Shown here: positions 54,911 through 64,000 of the stretch, piece by piece
Layout of the letters: the number at the start of each line of letters is the position of its first letter
How positions within the stretch are numbered: position 1 is the stretch's first letter
From: Craterostigma plantagineum
Taxonomy: Eukaryota; Streptophyta; Magnoliopsida; Lamiales; Linderniaceae
Assembly (NCBI GenBank): GCA_027422505.1
Contig: JAPQWV010000012.1
Span: 24,815,501 to 24,879,500 of the forward strand
Direction of reading: 5' to 3'
Length of the DNA: 64,000 nucleotides
Translations under genes and position numbers: made by a program
Notes under the pieces: generated by a model
Told to the model about the DNA's origin: nothing
The model's database searches: none
What the model saw: the letters and a program-made list of their open reading frames with translations, nothing else

Positions 54911-57900
54911 ATTCGCGGAACACTAACTTTAAAGATCAAAGGTTACTTTTTCTTCAAGAATTCCTTATGCATCGAATGAACTCAAAATCTTAGGAACTTG
55001 AGCTTAATAATAATATGGCCTAAGTAGATTCCCGGGTGCTACCCTCCTAGGTATATTAAATTCGAAACCTAGAGCTTAAAATCGTAACAAAATTACACCC
55101 TCGGGGTTAAGATTTGCATAAACCCTAATAGATGGTGTTTCGTGTTTATAAGTCTTAAGATACCCTATTATTTCACTAAAACGAAAAATCATGTTTAGGA
55201 ATTATACCTCATCCAAGCTTCTTCACCTCGTCCTTGAATTTCCTTTCTTCTTCTTCTTTGTTTCGAAGGCTTTTAGCTTTTTTTTTTTAATGAAGGGGTT
55301 TTGTAAAATGAAAAGGTTCGATAGGTTTCCCATTCGTTAAGATGGGTTTAAGGAGTAAGAGGTAGATATTTTAGCAAATGGATAGGTGATGGGAATTTTC
55401 TAGGCGTGGGTTTCCCATAATTTAAGGAAACCTTGTCTCCAATGCTTATCACAAATAAATTGGGCCAAGATTGAGACTCTACTTGGCTTCTTTAGTTTAG
55501 ATATTATCTTGGACCTTAGTTTGGATTTAAATCTAGTCTAATTACAATTATTGACCAATTTCCATCCTACTACTTTTATTATCCTTTTCTATTCTCACTA
55601 ATATCATCATAAATACTATTTCCCTTACTCTTTATTTCGAAAAATCCCTAGTAAACTAGGTACCACACGGTCACATATTTAATGTGCATAAAATTCATAT
55701 AAAATCACATAAGCACGTATTAATACATGAAATAAAAAAGATCACGTAAGCATGAAATTAGCATACCATTATACACTAAATCGCATAGGCACATAATTGC
55801 ATGCACAAAATTCATGACGTCGTGCGGACATGCAGTAATCCCTGAAGTTCATGTAGGTCACATAAAACACATAATATGCCCACGAATTTATTGGACGGCC
55901 TAAGTTACGGGACTCGGGTATTACACCTACCGCTATTCAGGGCATTATGCCCAAATAATAAAAATATATCCGACGACGTACCGGGTCGTCATGGTGTTAT
56001 AGAAGCAGTCCTGACTCAACTGTGAGTCGACATCAGATGCCTATATCGGCAAATATCCATCGCTTTCAAGCGACATTATATCATGCATACTCTCATCTCA
56101 CAATTCTCGTGCATGCCGTGTATGCATGTGTTCATGTTCATGTAAACAATACTGAAATGCATGCTATATCATCATATATAGCAAATAATTCACATAATCT
56201 CATATAAGCAGATAGCCACGTAATTCATGTTAGTACAAACAATTTATGTGTTGTAGTTGAAATTCCCACTTACCTGTCATCCGGGAATTATTTGCTACTG
56301 ATTCGGCGAAATTCCTAATTTTCGTCCCAAAGCATAAAATTTCAATGTCAGTATATTATATAATTTGTTATACTGTAAATTCCCGAGCTCCCTAGGTGTT
56401 ACAATATTAGACCTAGAACAGTATTAAATAATTATTTTACAAGGATTTCGTTAAATTGATTCATCCCTCAAAATTCGCGAACTACCTTGGACCTTTATTT
56501 CAATTCGCAAAATTCCTAGTACGTGAAGCTAGGGTTCGCCAATTTTAACCCGTGAAGTCCTTCTCCATACAATTCGTGAAGTTTGCCCCTTTTTAATTCG
56601 TGACTTATTGGAGTTCGAGAACTTTGTGTGCGGCCCGTGAACTATTTTGTAGTTTTTCAATTCGTGTAATGAATTTCTTATCCTGTGAATTCGTGAAGCT
56701 CTATTATCTTATTCCCTTATAAAGTAGCTTATAACATTATTTTATTCCGTTAATTTGTAAGTCTCTCATATGCACAAGTCCAACATTATTTAGTTTGTTG
56801 CCTAGTGTCATATAATTCGTAAGTCTAGTGTCCCTATTATTCCGTTCTATAACATAGATTATATTATTTCTTTATTCCTTTATAATTCGTAGATTGCTTA
56901 TTGATTCGCCAAACTTACACAAGGTGTGATACTGAATATCTCGTATTTACGCTTCGCGAAGTCCATTCTTAGCTCGTAAAGTTTTTATTTTAATTTATTA
57001 CTTAAAGTCCACCTAATCGCCAAGTAAATACCTCTCAATTCGTGAAGTTTCCCTTTCGCGGCTTCACACACAAAACACTTTTAACACTTATAACATTTTA
57101 ACACTTTCGATCAAAAACCCCATTTCCCTTAAGAACAGTAGGAATACTATAAGGACTTTAACCATTCTAAACCCTTAAAAGTCAACCTCTATAATTCCTA
57201 AGGAAATGATATTTTGGAATCTACTTCTTAAAACATGCTACTAACTAAATGGAAACTTACCTGCTTCAAACTTCATAAAAAGTGATTATACGGGTCTTAT
57301 ATATTTTCAAACCCTTGAAGATTAAACTTGTATAAGCCCTCAACATAGATGTAACTTCCCGTACCTAGTTCTACTTATAATATGTTAAATAATAATTTAA
57401 AACATGAATATCATGGATGAAAATCCGTACCTTTCCTTACTTGGTATGGTTACTGTTTGAGTTGCCCTTTTTTTTTATGCCTGGTTACTTACGATATGAG
57501 TTATTAATCTCCTTCGTTCCTTATCTGGTGTTTGCTTGTTCTACTAACCAAATGATGTCATCTCTTTACTTTAATAATGCTTATCCTAACTTATATGTAA
57601 TAACTATTATGATAATATTAGATATGTTTCCCCATGACTAAGTAATCGAGCCACATGATAGCTCGAATTCTTATGTTTCTAATTAACTATAATAATTATT
57701 ACTATGTATATCTCCTCATAGCCAAGAATCGGACCTATTTATTTAGGTTTCTAAGTCTTAAAATCCGTTCTAATATCTTCTTTGAAATTTATTCAACTAA
57801 GCTAGAATTTCATAATAACATAATTAAATAACACGTAACATGCAACCACGTAGACATAAAACATGCATGCAAATTTATTGGCCAACTTACTCGTGGGACT

Positions 57901-57911
57901 CGGGTATTACA

Positions 57912-57916
57912 ATATC
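57912..57916. repeat. Target-site duplication of element F, right copy
   Basis: ATATC, partner of 44677-44681. Confidence 0.94.
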
Positions 57917-58152
57917 TCAGCTTTCTTGTTTGTCTCATCCTTTCCTTGTAAGGTTTCGGATTGACTGACAAAAGGCATGTTCTGTCGTACAACCTAACCG
58001 CGTGTATTTGACATCATATACATATGGTGCATTTTCTATGCCTTGTCTTAACATGCATGGGTTTTCAAAACAAAGTCCTTTGTGAGGATTATAGAAATCT
58101 ATGCTTGCAGGTTTGTTCAAGAAAATGGTCTGCTCTGACTGATCTCATCGGG

Positions 58153-59443
58153 TTAAAAGGTTCTCCGGTTTTTAATCATGGAGTACAATCTTTCCCTTTC
58201 GTTACAGAGTAAGTCATATTTTGCTGAGGCGTCTATTGCTTTATCTTTATGGGACCTCATTTCTACGGCTAACTCCTTGGCTTTAGTCTTAGATTTTAGC
58301 ACTTGAGCTTCTAGCTTTGCAACTTTCTCATTCTCAACAGCTACACGAGTTTTCTCACATGCATGCTCATATCTAAACTTATCTAGAACTTCCAGATTGT
58401 TCTCTACATTAGCCTCTAATTCTCCAATTTCCTTTTTACCCTGTTTGCTTGATTTATATAGAGTCAAGACCATATCTGCTTCGCTTAATTCATATTTCAT
58501 TTTAAGTAATGAACATAGTCTGCTTCGCTTACCTCAACCATATCTGAGTTGTCGGCGGTTTCCTTCTCTGACTCACTCCCTTCAGCTTCAGTTCCATCTT
58601 CTTCATCATCGAGTCTGGCCATTAACGCCATGTTTTCTTCCTCGCTGTCTTAGGTGTCGTCAAGCCAATGATCCTGTTCAGCCATTAAGACCATTCCCTT
58701 CTCATTCTGCTTGGCCAATTGAACTTTTCTACGATAATAAGTGACGTTCTTTTTATTTGGCAATTTGCTTTCTCTGGCAAAATGTCCAGTTTTTCCACAA
58801 TGAAGCATTTTTCGGCATGCGGTTTTAGGAGTTTGTTCTTCATCTTGATCCTTTCCCTTTGAATTGGAAAAAGTTCTTTGACGGTTGGATGAGGATCCAG
58901 GTTTCTTAAGTATTTCTTCTGTACGAAGTTTGAGACCAATGCGAGTTGTTTTGCAAGTTCCTTGAGTGTGATCTCTCCTTCCCAATGTTTTGTGAGGTCC
59001 TTGAGTTCTCCATCAGATTCTGAATTGCCTCCCTCCCGAGCTTGAGATAATTGGATGATCTCCTTGTCTTTTGATTGCTTTCTGGATGATTGTTCAGACA
59101 TGAGTGCGAGTGTGTCGCTTCCCACTGGCCTAGCTTTCTCCCTTCTTTTTTCCACGTAATTGGAGTGTTGATTGAGATGGTCGAATAAGGTGTGGATACT
59201 GACCTTGGTCAGATCGTTCATTTGTCTCATCATGATTGTTGTTGCTTCCCATTCTGGATGAAGAGATCCAAGGAACTTGATGTTAATTGCCATTACATTT
59301 TTCGTAGTTCCATTCATTTTTAGTTCATTTAGGAGGACAAGGAATAGATGGAATGTTTCTTGAAGAGTTTCTCCTTTGTTAGCTTGAAAGCGATCGTAGG
59401 ATATAAGAGTGTTTTCCATTCTTGCCATTGTGTTCACCTCCAT
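58153..59443 (-). pseudogene. Element H gag, frameshifted
   Basis: The N-terminal block 58685-59443 (252 codons) has the SIRE-type capsid (TLQETFHLFLVLLNEL, LHPEWEATTIMMRQM). An overlapping frame at 58650-58985 has a zinc knuckle reading HCGKTGHFARES, in which the last Cys is Ser. The block 58153-58500 is a long coiled coil rich in Glu, Lys and Leu, as in SIRE gag C-terminal regions. Frames change at least twice. Confidence 0.8.
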
Positions 59444-59929
59444 TCCCTACATCATAATCTGTAGGGCATGCCACATTTCCTTTGCACTTTCACCACATTC
59501 GAGTTGCATCAGAATGTCGTTGGAAATGGCTTGCATCATGTATGATTTGTGACTTTATCGGCCTTAATTCGTAGCTTTTCTTCGTCATTGCATTGGTCGT
59601 GACTCTTCAAGATGCTCTATGCTTCTCTTGTAGGAGTGGTTGTGGTAGTGGTTGGGATTAGGGTCCAGTACTGCTTAGGTCAATTGTAAATAGATTACAG
59701 CAGGTTATCTGAATTGTCCTTGCTCTCGATGAAGTTAATGAATCTTCTCTTCCAGACTGCATACTCTCCAAGTCTGATGATGGGAGGTCTAACATCATTT
59801 CCCATGCAAACGAGTCCATTTCTTGTGTTTCGAATATGATCGTTAACGTGTAATGTGAGGAAAGGTTTATTGAAATCAAAAGTTGGGTCAAAATTAAATT
59901 GTCAGAATTTGTCTTTTGACTTTAGAATT

Positions 59930-60620
59930 TGGTTCGTGAATTTGGACAAGGATGTGAATTCGCAAATTAAGGATTTGTATCTAGTTTGCGAATTGGAATG
60001 AGAGAGTTTTGTTATGCGAATTGGTAATATATGTAGGTCAGTCTGAATGCGTAAAACATGATCAAGTTCGTGAAATGATACGGGTTCGTGCAATTGGTTC
60101 GCCAAGTTCAATCCGCAGATTTAAAGTTCGCGAAGAGAAGGATCGCGAGTTGACTTGAGAGGCTGATTCACAGAAATGACCGAGTTCGCGAATTGAGTAC
60201 TGAATTCGTGAAATTGTCCAGATTTGGGAAATTCTCCGGGTTCGCGAAGTGAAGATGGATTCGCGAATTGACCTGATGAGCTGATTTGCAGAAGATGAGT
60301 GGCTCACGAAGTTGATGATTCGCGAAATTATCCGGGTTGGCAAAGTTAACTGGAGTTCGCAAAGTGATATGAGCTCGCGAAGTGGGGACTGGATTCGTGA
60401 AGTGTGAATTTGAAGCTGAGGCGTTGATCTTTGAAAAGCTAACGGCTCGTGAACTTCGAACCCGCAAAATGGTACTTCGCGAAGTGTGACGATGCGCGAA
60501 CCTTAGAATTTGCCAACCAAGGAGTGCGGACTTGATTCGCAAAGTAGCCTTGTGAGAGTAAAGACCAGTGAAATAGGTAGAAATCCTTGAGTTCGTGAAC
60601 CTAAAACCCTAATACAGCGC
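59930..60620. repeat. TTCGCGAA palindrome array in the H leader
   Basis: Six or more exact TTCGCGAA and many variants (TTCGTGAA, TTCGCAAA, TTCGCCAA), spaced about 20-45 bp, between the gag start and the presumed LTR. Words such as GAGTTCGCGAATTGA recur. Confidence 0.87.
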
Positions 60621-60640
60621 CGTTCGCTAACTTAGAAACA

Positions 60641-61039
60641 GAATGAAGAACATTGCATTAAATGCTCATTACCCGAAATGGGCATTGTCCGCTCTTCGTT
60701 GCAGTTCACGCTGAGCCATAAGCTTTTTCCTCTTTAAGCTTGGCTTCACTTGGACTTGGCTCCTCCTTGCCGCCTTGCATTAATTGTTCTGTCAGAAGTC
60801 TTCAGCATCCCGCGCCTTGAATATTTTGAATCTTTGTCTATATGGCCGGGTCCGGTATCCGCATTCCGGTCTTCGACGATCTTCCGGTAGCACTCTTGAT
60901 CCGGTTGCTGAGCGCGCATGTTGAACTCCTGACTGGTATTCGATTTCGTCTTTGTCTAACCGGTATACTCAGTGGAGTTTAGGCTATCACAAAAACTGTT
61001 AATCTGAAATAAATTCACGATCTCTAACATATTGATATG
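60641..61039. other. Unassigned stretch, perhaps H LTR remains
   Basis: No coding sequence. It includes repeated CCGGT-type words (60848-60965) that also occur near 41150-41200 in the possible left LTR of H, which fits but does not prove decayed LTR remains. Confidence 0.35.
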
Positions 61040-62581
61040 TGATCGAACGGATTGAGTAATAAATTAAAACTATTACGAACTATTATACGCTCAATAGGCA
61101 AGTGTACTTATCGATAGTAGTACTAAACGGTAAGTATTCGAGTATCGAACCAAATGAAGTATCTACTTTAAAAAAACCGTCGTTTAAATATCCTAGTAAA
61201 TATTTTTGGTTTGAGACAAATATAAAGAATGATAAACTAAATAAACAATAAAAAAAATAAAAATCTGATAAAATAGTTATAACGGGTTGGAACGACTTTA
61301 TAAAAGCAAAGTTTTTGAGACTTCGAATCCCCCTAGCTCGACCGAAGCAAATATATATTATACATGAACATTATTATTATTAGACCGTGGAGATTCCTAT
61401 AACATGCATACGAGTCTCTATAGCTGACGAAACTGCGCCTTACTATAAAATAATCGGAAACAACTAATCTACGAATTAAGGAGCCGGGCAAGCTTCCCTA
61501 ACTACTTAACCGAAGACCGCATTAAAATACGATAAATCTCTCTATTAGATTTGACTCTAATCCGACGGGGTAGTTCAACCTATCTCTAGCGATGAATTTA
61601 TTCCGCTTGTTTACGAGTGGTTTAATCGTTAGCCCCTCTCTCGAGCGTAACTTGCGATTACTCAAAAAATATCTTTATCACATAGACATAATCAAAATAA
61701 ATAATTCGTAAACGAGTCATAATAATAGCATAACATCAATATTTCGAAATATAGGTTCGAATTCGCTAGGGTTCATCTAATCTCAAATACTACGGGATTT
61801 AGCTACTCATTGGATGAATTAAACACAACGAAGAACGATTGTAACACAGAGAAAACATCGTATCTTCCATGAAATTGGCCGAGCAGATCCTTATTCTTCG
61901 GTGAGGGAATTTATCGAACGAGTTGTGAGCGAGCTTGGAACTTAGAGGAGTGTGCTTTGATGGCTTACCCTTTGCACTGCCGTGAGTTGCTTTCTTCAAC
62001 TATGTAAGTGACTTGACTTTTTGGTGTGAGGTAAGCAAAAGACGTGAATGAAGTGGAAGGTGGAAGCTTGAGGTGTGTGCTTGGGGTTGTATGTGAGCAA
62101 ACGAAGGTTCAGAGTGAAAGTTTCTTTTTCTTTCCCCCTGAGGCTCCTTGTTGGTCCTCACTGCCGTGTGTGATAAGGAGAAGAGCAGCTGCGTGAGGTG
62201 GGTGCTTAATGTCGTTGAGGAGCAGAAAGTTATGTGGGTTTTTGAGAGGTGTGAGAGGTTCGATGGCCGCCCCCCTCCTTAGCTCTGCCAGTGAGTTATA
62301 TATAAATTAGAGCAAATTGTGTAGTTGATTCCTTGCCCGTGTGAAAGAGGTCGCCTGGAAACATGTCGCTCCTTTTCATCCTTTTTGCCTATTTATTGTT
62401 TCAAGGAAAGTGATTACATCATCCGCAATTTCTGCACTCATGTCACGTTAATGTTCTGAAATATCAGCCAATTTGCATAGTTTTCCCAAATTTCGCCATA
62501 ATTAGGCATAAACCCCCCAAAAACTCAAATACTATGCCCAACAATAATAAAAATATAAACATATATAATCATGTTTATCAA
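61040..62581 (-). repeat. Probable LTR relic of a Tat/Athila-like family
   Basis: GCAAGTGTACT (61098) and GAGTATCGAACCA (61140) match the spacing in the relic at 13796-13852. The right end TGTTTATCA (to 62581) resembles Athila LTR ends, and the stretch CATAATTAGGCATAAA is typical of such LTRs. No partner LTR, target duplication or coding domain is seen, so boundaries are approximate. Confidence 0.45.
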
Positions 62582-63512
62582 TATGGCTCCGTTTGTCACT
62601 TGTGAGGTTTAGAATATAAGCTATAGGCTCCTTTTGGTATGATGATTTTGACGATTAAAAGCAAAAAAGTTTTAACTATGAAAGCGTTCCGATGACATTT
62701 GCTTTAGTACCTAGATCTTCTGATGGTATAGACGAGATGGTATTATCAGTGGCATCGAACTTCTTGCGGTAAGGTCATAAGCCAAACAAGCCTTTCTTCA
62801 GTGTCATTCAATTTCTTAGGGTTAATTTGTCGCTGTGATCTCAAGTTTATCGGCAGGATGATGTGTTTAAAAATCGTCATGGTGAGTAAATTATTGAGGG
62901 TATAATTACTCGCAACTCCACTAAGATGGTTACTACTATACTATAACTACACCGAGATATAGAAGCATGTTATGTTATATTATATCAGTCATCTTAACCT
63001 TATGCTAGAGCTTGTTGTTGCTGAATATCTCGAGACCGTTTTTGGCACCATGGTATATGAGTGCTTTTCTTTGGGTTGATTTACTAAAGAAATCTGACCC
63101 GAGGATATCTACCTATGTTTCATTTAGTGTAGCGAACTATTTCTGCTCATTAACTTGTACCATTTTCGGGAGGAGGTGTGTAGGCAACGAACTGTAGTAA
63201 TGTTTCTATGCTATTTGTTGGTTTGCTATAGTTAACAACTACTGAGTTTGACGAAAAGCTCGCAGTTGCTCTGATATGTTTTATCAGCTCTAAACATAAG
63301 TTTCATCTGCTTAGTGATATACATGACTCTGTCCACTAACTTATCATGTCTTAACTTTTCTTTGGCTTACGTCGATTGCAGGTTTAACCTTGTTAGCGTA
63401 TGGATAAGGATAAATAACTAGGAAATATTATTAGTCTTTGATTTGATTACGTAATTCTAGCCTTAATTGTATAGCATTTATTATAGCTATCTTGTCCATA
63501 CTTAGCTTATCT
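62582..63512. other. Stretch without recognised gene
   Basis: A frame of 61 codons (63012-63197, plus) has no recognisable motif. The stretch is AT-rich and may be decayed copia pol upstream of the fragment at 63513. Confidence 0.4.
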
Positions 63513-64000
63513 CGTGATGGATCTTCCCTTAGTGATCCTACATTGTACCGCCAACTCGTAGGGAGTCTTGTTTATCTTACCGTTACTCGTCCGGATATAG
63601 CTTATGCCGTTCATCTGGTCAGTCAATTCATGTCTGCTCCTCGATCGACTCATTTCTCGGCAGTTCTTCGAATACTTCGCTATGTCAAAGGCACTATCTA
63701 TCATGGATTACATTTTTCTCGCCAATGTTCTTTGGTATTATCTGGCTACACTGATGCTGATTGGGCAGGCGATCCAGTTGATCGTCGATCTACTACTGGT
63801 TATTGTTTCTTTCTAGGTGATTCACTCATATCCTGGCGCAGCAAGAAACAAACAGTTGTTTCTCGATCTAGTGCGGAATCAGAATATCGGGCCCTATCTG
63901 ATGCCACATCTGAATTAATTTGGTTACGGTGGTTATTAACTGATATGGGCATCACTCACTCTTCGCCTACAGTACTTCATTGTGACAATTCAAGTGCCAT
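63513..64000 (+). pseudogene. Copia pol fragment: RT end and RNase H, runs off window
   Basis: One frame is open from about 63480 to the window end. It reads LYRQLVGSLVYLTVTRPDIA (end of reverse transcriptase), GYTDADWAGDPVDRRSTTGY (RNase H, first Asp), SRSSAESEYRALSD (Glu) and LHCDNSSA (Asp). Wording and the TGYCFFLG block fit the Ale/Retrofit group. The 162 codons have no stop, so this piece is much better kept than elements A, B and H; the rest lies beyond 64000. Upstream of about 63480 the coding sense is lost. Confidence 0.85.

Larger units (their letters stand above)
52750..55925 (-). mobile_element. Solo LTR G (3176 bp), relative of the F LTR
   Basis: TGTAGTGACC to GGTATTACA with target duplication CCTAC and no internal region or coding domain, so it is a solo LTR left by recombination between two LTRs. 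Its start and end, and the block reading CAGGTAAGTGGGA on the minus strand (53648-53660), resemble the F LTR, but most of the sequence differs, so it is a related family. It contains hairpin repeats (53226-53403) and the densest TTCGCGAA array (53840-54910). Confidence 0.9.
44682..57911 (-). mobile_element. Chromodomain gypsy element F (Tekay/Del-like) with nested G
   Basis: A minus-strand gypsy element with LTRs 44682-47395 (2714 bp) and 52032-57911 (2699 bp once G and one CCTAC are removed), target duplication ATATC, an initiator-Met primer site and a polypurine tract. Gag, protease, reverse transcriptase, RNase H and integrase are in gypsy order, with a chromodomain at the C-terminus, the mark of chromoviruses; LIDSGATHSF and DYEVILGMDWL fit Tekay/Del. 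Several frameshifts break the polyprotein. It is inserted in the gag region of element H. Confidence 0.95.
52032..57911 (-). repeat. Right (5') LTR of element F, split by solo LTR G
   Basis: Halves 52032-52749 and 55926-57911 align with the left LTR once G is removed. The splice-donor consensus is at 56264-56276, and a TATA-like ATTATATAATATA lies on the minus strand about 75 bp before it. Confidence 0.94.
57912..60640 (-). mobile_element. SIRE-like copia element H, right (5') part
   Basis: The continuation of H on the other side of F: gag (58153-59443), a leader with a TTCGCGAA array (59930-60620), and no clear primer site or LTR to the right. The gag C-terminus at 57912-58150 would join the protease region at 43891 if F were absent. 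The right border is approximate. Confidence 0.7.

Noticed and set aside
54385..54993. Small proteins rich in FAN/SRT words in G
   Set aside because: They are readings of the TTCGCGAA array in several frames, with no conserved start or stop.
61741..61760. tRNA B-box-like GGTTCGAATTC
   Set aside because: No A box at proper distance and no cloverleaf.

Overview
This is a window of plant nuclear DNA, almost certainly from a flowering plant with a repeat-rich genome (probably a eudicot; the species cannot be told from the sequence). The evidence is plant-type LTR retrotransposons with plant tRNA primer sites (initiator Met, Asp), an intron-containing gene fragment, an F-box/DUF295 gene, TTTAGGG-like tracts and AT-rich microsatellites. 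No bacterial-style operons, rRNA genes, tRNA genes or CRISPR arrays were found.

Host genes. There are two. At 210-1198 (minus) is a three-exon gene fragment with phase-consistent splice sites; it faintly resembles a degenerate kinase followed by a KEN-like domain and carries a probable frame break. At 10470-12005 (plus) is an intact single-exon F-box protein with a DUF295-type C-terminal part, the only clearly intact host gene.

Repeat layout. (1) 2826-9733: two copies of one copia (Tork/TNT1-like) family lie tail to tail (A plus, B minus) around a 320-bp LTR-like scrap with a 5S-rRNA-type internal promoter. (2) 12392-13291: an old hAT-like element holding a smaller inverted-repeat element, then a degenerate telomere-like tract. 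(3) 14074-24229: a complete Athila-type gypsy element E (minus; target duplication GTCCG; tRNA-Asp primer site) whose LTRs are nearly identical although its polyprotein is broken. (4) 24235-25745: an LTR relic with hairpin repeats. (5) 25746-39762: a copia element C (Angela/TAR-like, minus; target duplication TAAAT) whose right LTR is split by D (34374-38647; target duplication AGTAA), a non-coding LTR element with identical 336-bp LTRs. (6) 40066-40626: two related foldback MITEs. (7) 41087-44681 and 57912-~60640: a decayed SIRE-like copia element H (minus) split by F (44682-57911; target duplication ATATC), a chromodomain gypsy element of Tekay/Del type whose right LTR is split by G, a 3.2-kb solo LTR (52750-55925; target duplication CCTAC). 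(8) 61040-62581: a probable LTR relic. (9) 63513-64000: a copia RT/RNase H fragment running off the window.

The target duplications and nesting give firm orders of insertion: H, then F, then G; and C, then D. D and E look like the youngest complete insertions. The most unusual signals are not genes but sequence architecture inside the non-coding parts of these elements: arrays of hairpins with constant loops and compensating stems, dense arrays of the palindrome TTCGCGAA in unrelated elements, a shared splice-donor consensus in several LTRs, and a 5S-type promoter whose box spacing is exactly kept.
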